From positions 248,001-312,000 of the forward strand of contig NZ_FNAM01000001.1 of the NCBI RefSeq assembly GCF_900101845.1: a DNA stretch of 64,000 nt, read 5' to 3'. This stretch comes from Sporomusa acidovorans. Its GTDB lineage: Bacteria > Bacillota > Negativicutes > Sporomusales > Sporomusaceae. Each line of letters starts with the position of its first letter. The stretch's first letter is position 1. The position numbers and the translations under genes are program-made. The notes below the pieces were generated by a model that saw only the letters and a program-made list of their open reading frames with translations, was not told where the DNA came from and made no database searches. Positions 26,008-35,858 of this stretch are shown here, piece after piece.

Positions 26008-28068
26008 CTACTGTTTTAATGCGCCAACATCCAAAATAAGCGCTACTTGGCCATTGCCTAATATAGTAGCACCAGCAATAACCTTAATTCCAGCTAATAA
26101 TTTTCCCATAGATTTAATTACAATTTCTTGCTGGCCGATTAATGTATCGACAATAATACCGGCACGATGTTCACCCATATGAACAATAACAACAAATAAC
26201 TCTTCCTGGTTATGTTGACAAGTATTAGGCACATTAAGCATATTTGCCAAACGAACGATCGGAATAATTTGTCCTCTAAGTAAAATAGCTTCTTGGTTTT
26301 GAATCGTTTTGATATCCTGCGGAGTAATGTTGATCGTACTATCAATCGCACCAAGAGGAATTGCATAAATCTCCTCGCATACTTTCACAAGCAGAGCCTG
26401 AATAATCGCCAAAGTCAATGGTAAGCGAATTTTGAACCTGCTGCCTTCATTAATTTTAGTTTCAACATCCACCATGCCGCCCAATGACTCGATTTTAGTC
26501 TTTACAGCATCCATGCCTACACCGCGGCCAGAGACATCCGTAACGGTTTCAGCAGTAGAAAAGCCAGGCAAAAAGACAAGTCGCACCGCTTCATTTGGTT
26601 CAAGCTTATCAGCTTCCGCCTGTGTAATCATTCCCTTTTCTACGGCCTTTTGTTTGATGACATCGGCATTAATGCCTTTGCCGTCATCTTCAACCATAAT
26701 AATAACGTTATTACCTTCATGCCGGGCAATTAAGCGAACTTCACCAACAGGGTTTTTACCTTTTGCCTGCCGCTCGTCCGGATGCTCAATGCCATGATCA
26801 ATAGAGTTACGTAAAAGATGAACCAGCGGATCGCCAATTTCATCAATTACGGTACGGTCAAGTTCTGTTTCTTCACCTTGAATAATAAGATTAATTTCTT
26901 TATTTAGTTCACGTGACAAATCGCGAACCATCCGGGGAAAGCGGTTAAACACTTGCCCTACCGGAACCATCCGCACTTTCATAACTACAGTTTGCAGATC
27001 TGTCGTTACTCTATCCATTTGCTCAATCGTTTCAACAAGATCAGTAAGCCTGTGGGTTAAACCAATTTGCTCCAAGCGAGTTTTATTAATAACTAATTCC
27101 CCAACAAGATTCAGTAAACTGTCTAACTTATCAATGTCAACCCTTACAGATTGACCGCCTTTAAGTTTTTTATCATTATGTTCGTTAGCAGCCGGCTTTT
27201 CATGTTTGTCCGCCATCTTTTTCTCCGGCTTACCGGCGGCCGGACTTGCCGGTTGAGTGTCGGTTGCAGTCTTAGCCGCATCCTGTGCCGTATCAGGAAG
27301 TATTGGTGATGGAATAACGGTTACCTTTTCGACTTCCGAGATATTAGTAACCGTAGTCTCGATTTTTTCATCGTCAACACCGGTTAAAATAAGAACTTGA
27401 AAACTATAATCAAAATTCTCCTTTTCCAGTTCTTCTACCGCCGGCACGCTCTTAATCACTTCACCAAGTTCTTCTAAGGCATTCATAACCATATAAGCTC
27501 TGGCAGATTTAAGTAAACAGCCTTCACGTAAACTAATATGAACTTCATAACACTCCAGGCCCTGCTTCTTTGCCGCTTTGACGACATTAATTTCTGTTTC
27601 GTCAAGCTTTATTGCGGCAACATCGATATTTTCTTTTTCCTGAGTCACAACCGGCGGCACCGGTTGTTTAGCTACCGCAGGTGAAGGCTCACCTTTGGCA
27701 ATAGCTGAAAGCTTCGAAATGAGTGGTTTAATATCAATCGTCACATCCGAATTTGAAGCTACATTCTCGACAAGTTGTTCAAGCGTGTCGACACACTTAA
27801 ATAAAATATCAGTTATGTCATCATTTGCTAAGAGAGTTCCTTTGCGGAGTAGATCAAGAACATTTTCCATTTCATGTGTCAGTTCAGCAATGGTAGTAAA
27901 TCCCATGGTAGCAGACATGCCTTTAATGGTATGTGCACTTCTAAATATTTCGTCAAGTACTGCCAGGCTTCCAGGATCATTTTCCAGATCAAGCAAACAA
28001 TTATTCAATGTTTGAAGATGCTCGCGTGATTCTTCCAAAAACATCCCCATGTACTGATTAATATCCAT
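26008..28068 (-). CDS. cheA: Chemotaxis histidine kinase CheA
   Basis: A 686-residue kinase with all five domains: P1 HPt (1-105, phosphorylated His46 in RSAHTIKGMSA), P2 CheY/CheB-binding (about 160-250), a Pro/Ala/Lys-rich linker, P3 dimerisation (about 300-365, VDIDKLDSLLNLVGELVINK), P4 ATPase (LRNSIDHGIEHPDER N-box, VEDDGKGI G1-box, DVSGRGVGMDAVK G2-box), and P5 CheW-like (about 540-686). It phosphorylates CheY and CheB, both encoded in this cluster. Confidence 0.97.
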   Translation of the reverse strand: MDINQYMGMFLEESREHLQTLNNCLLDLENDPGSLAVLDEIFRSAHTIKGMSATMGFTTIAELTHEMENVLDLLRKGTLLANDDITDILFKCVDTLEQLVENVASNSDVTIDIKPLISKLSAIAKGEPSPAVAKQPVPPVVTQEKENIDVAAIKLDETEINVVKAAKKQGLECYEVHISLREGCLLKSARAYMVMNALEELGEVIKSVPAVEELEKENFDYSFQVLILTGVDDEKIETTVTNISEVEKVTVIPSPILPDTAQDAAKTATDTQPASPAAGKPEKKMADKHEKPAANEHNDKKLKGGQSVRVDIDKLDSLLNLVGELVINKTRLEQIGLTHRLTDLVETIEQMDRVTTDLQTVVMKVRMVPVGQVFNRFPRMVRDLSRELNKEINLIIQGEETELDRTVIDEIGDPLVHLLRNSIDHGIEHPDERQAKGKNPVGEVRLIARHEGNNVIIMVEDDGKGINADVIKQKAVEKGMITQAEADKLEPNEAVRLVFLPGFSTAETVTDVSGRGVGMDAVKTKIESLGGMVDVETKINEGSRFKIRLPLTLAIIQALLVKVCEEIYAIPLGAIDSTINITPQDIKTIQNQEAILLRGQIIPIVRLANMLNVPNTCQHNQEELFVVIVHMGEHRAGIIVDTLIGQQEIVIKSMGKLLAGIKVIAGATILGNGQVALILDVGALKQ

Positions 28069-28097
28069 TCATTTACACCCCCGTAACGTTTTTATGT

Positions 28098-29147
28098 TTA
28101 TTGCTTGGATAAAGCTCTAAGTATTTCAGCGGCTATGCCAGTAATGGGCGCTACCTTATCAACTACCCCTAATTCAATAGCAGATTTAGGCATTCCAAAT
28201 ACAACTGCCGTAGATTGATCTTCGGCAATGGTCTGACCATTTTGGCGCTTAATAGCTTGAATTCCCTTAGCACCATCATGGCCCATACCAGTTAAAATAA
28301 CCCCTATTGCTTTGCTGCCAAAAATATGTGCGACTGATTCCATTAATGGATCAACAGCAGGCCTATGTCCGCCAACTGGTGGATTCTGGTTAAGCTTTAC
28401 TACTACTTTACCACCTTCTCTCGCAAGCAGCATGTGGTAATCTCCGGGTGCAATCAATACAAGTCCTGAACGCACAATATCATTATGTTCTGCTTCCTTA
28501 ACGGTAACAGATGATAATGAGTTAAGGCGCTCTGCCAAAGATTTGGTAAATCCCGGCGGCATATGCTGAACAATAACAATTCCACAAGGAATATTCCCCG
28601 GCAGTTTAGTTATAACTTCTTGCAGAGCCCGTGGTCCTCCCGTAGAAGTACCAATGGCAATAAGACGCTCCTCTGTTAAGCCACTTAAAGAAGAATACAC
28701 TGGTTTATATCCCTGTACCAAACCGGTAGTTTGTTTTTTGACAAGTTGTGCCACATTAGCCTTTACTGCTGCCCGACATTTGGTTAGTATTTCGGTGCGT
28801 ATTTCCGCTATATTAGAAATGGGGCCCGCTGTTTTGGCAACAAAATCAACAGCACCCAGTTCCAGTGCTTGCATAGTAGCCACAGCGCCCGCCCGTGTCA
28901 AGCTGCTAATCATAACTACCGGTGTCGGGCACTCCGCCATAATCAGTTCTAAGGCCTTTAGTCCATCCATAATGGGCATTTCAACATCAAGCGTAATCAA
29001 ATCAGGTTTAAGGCGTTTTACTTTATCCAATGCATCCTTGCCATTACGGGCAGTATCAATAACAGAAAAATCAATTTCATTGGTAAATAAATCACTTATA
29101 AGCTTACGCATAAAAACAGAATCATCAACCACCAGCACATTTATCAC
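28098..29147 (-). CDS. cheB: Chemotaxis response regulator methylesterase CheB
   Basis: Removes methyl groups from receptors and can deamidate glutamines. The N-terminal receiver has phosphorylation site Asp54 in LITLDVEMPIMDG. The C-terminal esterase has the catalytic Ser168 in IGTSTGGP, His195 in VQHMPPGF and the Asp in MGHDGAKG. It has 349 residues, normal length. No cheR methyltransferase gene is present in the window, so it must lie elsewhere. Confidence 0.97.
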   Translation of the reverse strand: MINVLVVDDSVFMRKLISDLFTNEIDFSVIDTARNGKDALDKVKRLKPDLITLDVEMPIMDGLKALELIMAECPTPVVMISSLTRAGAVATMQALELGAVDFVAKTAGPISNIAEIRTEILTKCRAAVKANVAQLVKKQTTGLVQGYKPVYSSLSGLTEERLIAIGTSTGGPRALQEVITKLPGNIPCGIVIVQHMPPGFTKSLAERLNSLSSVTVKEAEHNDIVRSGLVLIAPGDYHMLLAREGGKVVVKLNQNPPVGGHRPAVDPLMESVAHIFGSKAIGVILTGMGHDGAKGIQAIKRQNGQTIAEDQSTAVVFGMPKSAIELGVVDKVAPITGIAAEILRALSKQ

Positions 29148-29171
29148 AAAATCACCACCAAATACCCTAAG

Positions 29172-29834
29172 TTATTCCAACCCTTTGCGTCGTTGTTCAA
29201 GCTGTTTCTTGAAAATAAATCGAATAATAGTGTTGCGGTCTTTTTCGTTAATTTCAGCAAATCTAATTCCTATCCAAAATACCGTGAGTTCTGACTGCGG
29301 CTGATGTACTCTGACAACTTCACTTTTTATAGTAAGCGGACCAATATCCGGGTAATCAATTGTCACCAACATTCTTGTCCCAATCGGCCAGCGACGCTCG
29401 GTAACCATTTGTACGCCGCCACCGCTAATATCTTTTGTAAAAGCGCTTACCGTCTCATCAAGCACTTCATCATTAATAATTTCTTTAAATTGAACAGGTA
29501 GCACGGCATCAATTCTGACAAAAGCCCGTTGCTGAATTTTTTTTATATTATAAGGCAGAGCAATAACCCATACAGGCAAAGGGTTCATTTGTTTAGCAAG
29601 TAAACTACTGGTAAACTCATAAGCCAGACCGTTAATCACTGTCCGCCCGAAAAATACCTCACCCCGCTGTAGCAAAACTGGAAAAGCTTTACTCATCGGC
29701 ATAGCAATAACCATATGGTCAATGGTTATGTCTTCTACCCGACTGTGATATTGTTGGGCGAGGCCACCACGTTCAGGCACAATAATTGCAATACGTTGAT
29801 TAATTTTGAAAACGTCTTCTAATTTAATACTAAT
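29172..29834 (-). CDS. PilZ-domain cyclic-di-GMP effector with YcgR-type N-terminal domain
   Basis: A flagellar brake-type protein. The C-terminal PilZ domain (about residues 110-215) holds the c-di-GMP-binding QRAFVRIDAVLPV and DISGGGVQM; the N-terminal part (1-105) is a YcgR-like beta domain. In the family, binding of c-di-GMP slows the flagellar motor. The frame has no ATG, GTG or TTG at a suitable place: GTG at 29780 has no ribosome-binding site and would cut off 18 residues (SIKLEDVFKINQRIAIIV) that belong to the YcgR domain. GGGGAGGGG at 29841-29849 stands 6 bases before an ATT at 29834-29832, which is used here as the likely start. Confidence 0.85.
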   Translation of the reverse strand: MSIKLEDVFKINQRIAIIVPERGGLAQQYHSRVEDITIDHMVIAMPMSKAFPVLLQRGEVFFGRTVINGLAYEFTSSLLAKQMNPLPVWVIALPYNIKKIQQRAFVRIDAVLPVQFKEIINDEVLDETVSAFTKDISGGGVQMVTERRWPIGTRMLVTIDYPDIGPLTIKSEVVRVHQPQSELTVFWIGIRFAEINEKDRNTIIRFIFKKQLEQRRKGLE

Positions 29835-29860
29835 ATATATCCCCTCCCCGTCTGAGGACC

Positions 29861-30745
29861 TTAATACATATATTCTAAAAATTTATTAAAAAATCCTTTA
29901 ATACCACAAGACGGTTGCCGCATTTTTTTACCGTAAAGTACTTGGTGGGCAATGCTGTCAATACAGCGGGATGAAATAGCTTCTGGAAACGATAGTAACA
30001 AAGGTATTTGATTTTTAACAGCTTTAACCATATTACGATCCTCATAAATATAGCCGAGATTATCAGCAACTACACCAAGAAATCGCTGAGCTACACGTAT
30101 CAGTTTGTCAACGACCATTTGACCTTCATCATGATCTAAAATACGATTAACCACCAGTCTGAGAGGTGCAACTCCCTTTTGCCCCGCATAGGCTTTCATC
30201 ATAGCATAAGCATCGGTAATCGCGGTTGGCTCCGGTGTTGTGATAATAATAACTTCATCGGCCGCCATAACAAAATTCAGGACATTGCGGCTAAGCCCGG
30301 CGCCAGTGTCAATTAAAATAAAATCGGCCCAACTATCAAATAAGGAGATTTGAGATACGATATGGTTTAGATGGGCGTCACTTAAATTAGCAAGATGATA
30401 GATTCCCGAACCGCCAGCCATAAATTTAATGCCGCGCGGTCCCTCACTGACAATGTCGTTAATATTCAATCCATCTTCCAATAAATTAAGAATATTATAG
30501 GGAGCAGAACAGCCCAATAGGACTTCCACGTTAGCCATCCCCAGATCGGCATCAATCACCAATACTTTTTGATTCATTGCCGCTAAAGCAAGGGCCATGT
30601 TAACGGTAAAATTAGTTTTTCCTACACCGCCCTTGCCGCTGGTGATTGCAATTACCCGACTTCCAGAACTTTTTCTAATAACCGGACTTTTCGGGACTGT
30701 AGAACGCAATGACATTTGACGTAATTTCTCAGCTTGATCACTCAT
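29861..30745 (-). CDS. flhG: Flagellar number regulator FlhG (FleN/YlxH), MinD-type ATPase
   Basis: Controls number and placement of flagella by activating the FlhF GTPase. The N-terminal DQAEKLRQM is the conserved FlhF-activating motif, the deviant Walker A TSGKGGVGKT is at residues 35-44, and the C-terminal half contains a membrane-targeting amphipathic helix region. The 294 residues follow flhF by 1 base. The order flhA-flhF-flhG is conserved. Confidence 0.95.
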   Translation of the reverse strand: MSDQAEKLRQMSLRSTVPKSPVIRKSSGSRVIAITSGKGGVGKTNFTVNMALALAAMNQKVLVIDADLGMANVEVLLGCSAPYNILNLLEDGLNINDIVSEGPRGIKFMAGGSGIYHLANLSDAHLNHIVSQISLFDSWADFILIDTGAGLSRNVLNFVMAADEVIIITTPEPTAITDAYAMMKAYAGQKGVAPLRLVVNRILDHDEGQMVVDKLIRVAQRFLGVVADNLGYIYEDRNMVKAVKNQIPLLLSFPEAISSRCIDSIAHQVLYGKKMRQPSCGIKGFFNKFLEYMY

Positions 30746-30746
30746 T

Positions 30747-31844
30747 TTAATCCCTCAAAATCATATTTGCCAATTTAATAGAATCAATTAACTCAATATC
30801 ATCAGGCACACTCTGCCCTGTTGTTAAATAAGACAAATAAGTGGGAAAATGGTATACCAAATTTAGAATAGTTCCCAAATTACTTGCCTCATCCACTTTG
30901 GTAAATAAAAATTTTTGAGGAGAGCAAATGGAAAATTTATTGACTATTTCTAAAGCATCACGATATTTTGTTGCGGTATTCAACACTAGATGTGTTTCAA
31001 TATACGGATTAACTGCTAGTAGTGCCTGCAGTTCAGCTAATTGATAATGATTGCCGGGGCTGCGGCCAGCCGTATCAATCAGAACTAAATGCTTGTCTTC
31101 ATGGCGAAACAATGCGGTCTTAAGTTCATCAGGTGAATAGACAATTTCTAGTGGCACACCAATAATATCAGCATAAGTCTTCAATTGTTCAACAGCGGCA
31201 ATACGATATGTATCTGCGGTAACTAATGCAACTTTATATCCTTCTTTTAACGCAAAATTAGCAGCCAATTTGGCAATCGTTGTTGTTTTTCCTACACCTG
31301 TTGGTCCAATCAGTGCAACAGCCTTGCAACCAGATGGCAAAATATCAATGCCGTTAATTTTTGTTAAACAATTGGCAATGCGATCAATTAAAAGGTTACG
31401 AGCTGTTCCGGCATCATCACCAACCATAGAGTTCTCATCAGGCAATCCTTTCATAAGATCAGCAGCTACTGCAGGATCAACATCATTTTTAAGCAATACA
31501 TCCATGAGCGGCGAAGATTGTTTATTCTTTTCAGGAAGCTGCCCCATCATCTGTTCCAGCATTCTGCGCATGGTAGACATTTCAAGTTGCAGGGCAGTTA
31601 TCTTTGTATCATTGGGATTGGCGACAGAAATAGGGGCAGACATAGGCGGTTTCTTTTCGACCACCTTAACGGGAGCCGTATCAACTGCAGCCATAACTTC
31701 AACCATTTCTCTGCCAAAAAAGCCCAAAATGCCCCCCTTCTTTAAGCGACGGGTATGCAGGATAACCGCATCCCGGCCTAAATCCTGCTTAACTTGCGCC
31801 ATGGCCTCTGCCATATTTTGAGCAGTAAATAATTTAACCTTCAA
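30747..31844 (-). CDS. flhF: Flagellar biosynthesis GTPase FlhF
   Basis: SRP-family GTPase that determines where flagella are built. It has an N-terminal B domain (1-90, VKLFTAQNMAEAMAQVKQDLG), the N domain, and a G domain with GPTGVGKTT (180-188), ADTYRIAAVEQL (about 210-221) and DTAGRSPGN (257-265). The start overlaps nothing and lies 1 base after flhA. 365 residues is the normal length. Confidence 0.96.
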   Translation of the reverse strand: MKVKLFTAQNMAEAMAQVKQDLGRDAVILHTRRLKKGGILGFFGREMVEVMAAVDTAPVKVVEKKPPMSAPISVANPNDTKITALQLEMSTMRRMLEQMMGQLPEKNKQSSPLMDVLLKNDVDPAVAADLMKGLPDENSMVGDDAGTARNLLIDRIANCLTKINGIDILPSGCKAVALIGPTGVGKTTTIAKLAANFALKEGYKVALVTADTYRIAAVEQLKTYADIIGVPLEIVYSPDELKTALFRHEDKHLVLIDTAGRSPGNHYQLAELQALLAVNPYIETHLVLNTATKYRDALEIVNKFSICSPQKFLFTKVDEASNLGTILNLVYHFPTYLSYLTTGQSVPDDIELIDSIKLANMILRD

Positions 31845-31845
31845 A

Positions 31846-33915
31846 TTACAATTTCACCATCCCTAGTGCCTGTACTTCAACTTTTGGATCCAGTTCAGCA
31901 TAGGATAAAACCGTTAGATTGGGGGCTACCCGTTCTGTAAGTTTACGGAAATATAGCCTAGCACCCGGGTTTGTAAGAACTACGGGCTGATAGCCCATGT
32001 TAGTAAGCTTAGGAAGTTCATTAGTGAGACTATTAATCACAGCCTGGACTTTTTGAGGTTCCAAAGCTACATAGGATCCTTGCTCAGTACGCTGCACGGA
32101 ATTGATAATCGTATTCTCTAATTGGGGATCGACTGTCAAACACGTTAGAATATTGTTATTCACAACCTGACGGGAAATTTGACGAGCCAGTGCATGTCTT
32201 ACATATTCGGTTAGAATTTCAGTGTCTTTGGTCAATTGCGCATAATCCGCCAAAGTTTCAAAAATTGTAACCAAATCTCTAATCGAAACTTTCTCACGCA
32301 GCATATTGCCCAACACTTTTTGTATTTCGCCAATTGACAAAAGGTTTGGTGTCAATTCTTCGACAACAGCAGCATTATTCTGTTTAACAGAATCAACCAG
32401 AGTTTGTACTTCCTGACGACCAAGTATTTCTGCCGCATGACTCTTGATAATTTCAGTAAGGTGCGTCGCTAAAACGGACACTGGATCCACTACTGTATAA
32501 CCTGCCAATTCCGCTTGTTCCCGGTAACTTTCCTGAATCCAAAGAGCCGGCAAGCCAAACGCCGGTTCCACTGTCTCAACCCCTGGCACTGATTCAAAAG
32601 CAGCACCGGAATCCATAGCTAAAAAGTGATCTAACATTAGTTCGCCTCTGGCAATTTCAATTCCTTTTATTTTTATCACATAAATATTGGGTTTAAGCTG
32701 AATATTATCACGTATGCGGATAGTGGGTACAATAAGGCCCAGTTCTAAAGCACATTGCCGGCGAATCATAACCACCCGGTCTAACAGGTCGCCCCCCTGA
32801 CTAACATCAACGAGCGGTATAAGACTATAACCAATCTCAAGCTCCATAGGGTCAACCTGTAATAAGGACACAATATTCTCCGGTTTACGTACTTCTTCTT
32901 TCTCCTTTTCCTCTTGCTGAGACATTTCCATTTGAACCTCTGATTGTTCAGTCCGAATAAGAGCATAGCCAATGCCGCCAGTAATGAGGCTGAGAACAAA
33001 AAACGGCAGACCTGGCAACCCTGGAATTAACCCTAAAAGCAGCAATACCCCGCAAGCGATAAAAAATACGCGGGGATTATTAATAATCTGACTGGCAAGA
33101 TCGGACCCCAGATTAGACTCAGATGCTGCCCGGGTTACCACGATACCGGTCGCTGTTGAAATTAATAGCGCAGGTATCTGGTTAACCAATCCTTCACCTA
33201 CAGTTAACAAGGTATACGTTTGCAACGCCTGCAAAATATCCAAGTTACGCTGCAGCATCCCGATAACAAAACCACCGACGATATTAATAATAATAATAAT
33301 AATTGCGGCAATGGCATCGCCTTTAACAAATTTACTCGCCCCATCCATAGCACCATAAAAATCAGCTTCGCGTTGAATATTTCTACGACGGTCACGCGCT
33401 TCCTTGTCGGTAATAAGTCCAGAATTAAGATCTGCGTCAATACTCATTTGCTTACCAGGCATAGCATCTAAGGTAAAACGGGCGGCAACTTCGGCAACAC
33501 GTTCTGCACCTTTGGTAATTACAATAAACTGAATAATAATCAAAATAACAAATACAATAAAACCGACAACCGGATTGCCGCCGACAACAAAATTGCCAAA
33601 AGCGGCAATCACGTCGCCGGCGTGACCGTCAAGCAGAATCAAACGTGTCGAAGATACGTTGAGGGCTAAACGAAATAATGTAGTAATTAAAAGTAATGAC
33701 GGGAATACGGAAAAATCTAATGGCTCCGTATTATAGATAGCCACCATAACAATAATTAAAGCTAGTGTAATATTCGTCGTCAGCAAGAGATCAAGCAACA
33801 TTGTCGGCAAAGGTATAATCATCATCACTACTATGGTAATGATTGCCACTGCTATCATAATATCACTATACTTTTGTAAGCCTATAAATAGTGAGGACTG
33901 TCGAGTAATAGCCAT
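31846..33915 (-). CDS. flhA: Flagellar export gate protein FlhA
   Basis: Large subunit of the type III export gate. The 689 residues have about eight membrane segments in the first 330, the FHIPEP family signature around RDRRRNIQREADFYGAMDGA, and a cytosolic C-terminal domain (about 350-689) binding substrates and chaperones. It is followed directly by flhF and preceded by flhB. Confidence 0.97.
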   Translation of the reverse strand: MAITRQSSLFIGLQKYSDIMIAVAIITIVVMMIIPLPTMLLDLLLTTNITLALIIVMVAIYNTEPLDFSVFPSLLLITTLFRLALNVSSTRLILLDGHAGDVIAAFGNFVVGGNPVVGFIVFVILIIIQFIVITKGAERVAEVAARFTLDAMPGKQMSIDADLNSGLITDKEARDRRRNIQREADFYGAMDGASKFVKGDAIAAIIIIIINIVGGFVIGMLQRNLDILQALQTYTLLTVGEGLVNQIPALLISTATGIVVTRAASESNLGSDLASQIINNPRVFFIACGVLLLLGLIPGLPGLPFFVLSLITGGIGYALIRTEQSEVQMEMSQQEEKEKEEVRKPENIVSLLQVDPMELEIGYSLIPLVDVSQGGDLLDRVVMIRRQCALELGLIVPTIRIRDNIQLKPNIYVIKIKGIEIARGELMLDHFLAMDSGAAFESVPGVETVEPAFGLPALWIQESYREQAELAGYTVVDPVSVLATHLTEIIKSHAAEILGRQEVQTLVDSVKQNNAAVVEELTPNLLSIGEIQKVLGNMLREKVSIRDLVTIFETLADYAQLTKDTEILTEYVRHALARQISRQVVNNNILTCLTVDPQLENTIINSVQRTEQGSYVALEPQKVQAVINSLTNELPKLTNMGYQPVVLTNPGARLYFRKLTERVAPNLTVLSYAELDPKVEVQALGMVKL

Positions 33916-33936
33916 CTGGTATGATCGCTCCTTTTA

Positions 33937-35082
33937 TTAGGACAAGCGTTTTTTTAGGCGATATACATATGCCAAAACTTCTGCAACCGCCTGATATAAC
34001 TCTGCTGGAATAATATCGCCAATTTCTACCGCAGAATAGAGTGCACGAGCTAAAGGCTTATTTTCAACAATAACAACTTTGTTTTCCCGTGCCACTTGTT
34101 TGATACGTTCAGCCAAAAAATCCTGACCTTTAGCCAAAACAACCGGGGCCGCCATCTCTTTTTCATATTTAAGCGCGATAGCCAAATGGGTAGGATTCGT
34201 AACAACCACATCCGCTTTAGGAATTTCCTGCATCATTCGCCGCATAGCCAAAGCACGTTGTTTTTCTTTAATTTTACTTTTTATTTGAGGATTACCTTCT
34301 GTTTGTTTCATTTCCTCTTTTACTTCTTCCTTAGACATCTTCAAACTCTCATTATGTTCCCACCATTGATACATATAATCAAGGACTGCTAAGACTAGCA
34401 TAACAGCAATTATCTGAAAAGCTAAATCGATAACCAATGAACCGGTTAATTTAAGCGCGTCCATTAAATCCATATTAATTATTTGCGGAATGTCGCCTGT
34501 TTTAATAACAGCAAAGCGATAAATAAAATAACCAATAATAGCAACCTTAAAAAGTGCTTTAGCAAGCTCAACAAGTGATCTTTTCGAAAACAATCGCTGA
34601 AAACCAGATAGAGGATTAATCTTCGAAAAATCGGGCATTAACACTTCTGTCGAAAACATAAAGCCAACTTGCATAAAATTAATAACAACAGAGATAACCA
34701 TAATGACTAACAGAATCGGCAACATTGTCTTCATTAAAACCAGTTCCGTATCAATAAATAATAATTGAACGGCATTGATAGTTAAATCCTGAGCAGTCAA
34801 GCCGGAAAAAATTCCCGTCATATAACTGGCTAATTCATTATATAGATTAACTCCTAAAAGTTTAAGTGTATAAAAAGCGGCCAAAATTACAAACACCGAA
34901 CTAATTTCAGAACTTTTGGCCACCTGCCCCTTTTTGCGAGCTTCCTCTTTACGTTTAGGGGTAGCATCTTCCGTTTTTTCACCATTAAACAATTGTAAAT
35001 CAAAATTCTTTAGCCGATAGCGAGATTCCTTATCCTGGTGCAAGACTTTCCAAGAGGCGGTACATATTATGAAAGACTTCAC
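33937..35082 (-). CDS. flhB: Flagellar export protein FlhB, autocleaving substrate-specificity switch
   Basis: Four membrane segments followed by a cytosolic domain with the autocleavage motif NPTH in VVTNPTHLAIALKYE; cleavage switches export from rod/hook to filament proteins. The conserved N-terminal FDLQLFNGEKTEDATPKRK is present. The start is uncertain: no ATG lies between the fliR end and this motif. GTG at 35082 has GGAGGTGG 6 bases upstream and is used (381 residues, overlapping fliR by 53 bases); TTG at 35043 would give 368 residues, closer to the family, with only GGAAAG. Confidence 0.92.
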   Translation of the reverse strand: MKSFIICTASWKVLHQDKESRYRLKNFDLQLFNGEKTEDATPKRKEEARKKGQVAKSSEISSVFVILAAFYTLKLLGVNLYNELASYMTGIFSGLTAQDLTINAVQLLFIDTELVLMKTMLPILLVIMVISVVINFMQVGFMFSTEVLMPDFSKINPLSGFQRLFSKRSLVELAKALFKVAIIGYFIYRFAVIKTGDIPQIINMDLMDALKLTGSLVIDLAFQIIAVMLVLAVLDYMYQWWEHNESLKMSKEEVKEEMKQTEGNPQIKSKIKEKQRALAMRRMMQEIPKADVVVTNPTHLAIALKYEKEMAAPVVLAKGQDFLAERIKQVARENKVVIVENKPLARALYSAVEIGDIIPAELYQAVAEVLAYVYRLKKRLS

Positions 35083-35815
35083 TAAAAACCACCTCCAAAA
35101 AGAATAGATAAACCGGTAAAGCCAAAGAGAGTACAAAAATGCCGACAATAATCTTGCCCGGCACACCAACAACGAAAATATTCATTTGAGGCATAGTTCG
35201 AGCCAGAATACCTAATGCTACATCCGTAAGTAACAACGCGACTAGTACTGGCAAACTAATTTTAAGTGCAATAATAAAAATATTAACAACCATATCCACT
35301 ATAATTTCAGAGAGTTCCGGACGAAATAATCCCTGTGTTACCGGAATAGTTTTAAAGCTGTAAACCATAGCTGCTAAAAAAAGATGATGACTATTGCTGG
35401 TTAAAAACACCATCATCGCCAAAATATATTTAAAATTGCCGATGAGTGGTACTTGCTGACCAAATTGAGGATCGAATACGTTTATAATGCCAAAACCAAT
35501 TTGTGTATCTAATAATGCGCCTGCCATCTGAATTCCATAAAAAATAAATGAGCAGGCAAAACCTAGTGTCAAACCGATTAAAAATTCTCCTATTACCTTC
35601 ACCGCATAAGAAAGCAGAGTATCCGGAATAGCAAGATCTGATTGTATCAATAAAGGTAATAAAATATAGGAAAGAATCAATGACAATCCAGCTTTTATGA
35701 TTAGCGGAACATTGCGGGAACCAAAAATAGGGGCTGATGTAAAAATTCCACTAATTCTCGCAAAAATCAACAAAAAAAAGCCTAACTGGTTTTGCAATAA
35801 AGTAAAAAGATCCAC
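35030..35815 (-). CDS. fliR: Flagellar export gate protein FliR
   Basis: Membrane protein of the FliP5-FliQ4-FliR1 export channel. Six or more hydrophobic segments are visible, with the family segment FARISGIFTSAPIFGSRNVP near the N-terminus. The GTG at 35815 (8 bases after AGGTGG) is preferred to a GTG 12 bases further up, giving 261 residues. It overlaps the start of flhB. The order fliP-fliQ-fliR-flhB-flhA is standard. Confidence 0.95.
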   Translation of the reverse strand: MDLFTLLQNQLGFFLLIFARISGIFTSAPIFGSRNVPLIIKAGLSLILSYILLPLLIQSDLAIPDTLLSYAVKVIGEFLIGLTLGFACSFIFYGIQMAGALLDTQIGFGIINVFDPQFGQQVPLIGNFKYILAMMVFLTSNSHHLFLAAMVYSFKTIPVTQGLFRPELSEIIVDMVVNIFIIALKISLPVLVALLLTDVALGILARTMPQMNIFVVGVPGKIIVGIFVLSLALPVYLFFLEVVFSEVFHNMYRLLESLAPG

Positions 35816-35858
35816 TATTCTTACCACCTATCGTTTATCAAACGCCTCCTGCTCATCG

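Noticed and set aside
28654..29304. A 216-residue open frame on the plus strand opposite cheB and the PilZ gene
   Set aside because: It spans two well-supported minus-strand genes and the gap between them and shows no domain; an antisense shadow.
31270..31821. A 183-residue plus-strand frame opposite flhF
   Set aside because: Antisense to conserved FlhF G-domain codons; composition is Ser/Ala/Ile-rich without motifs or start signals.
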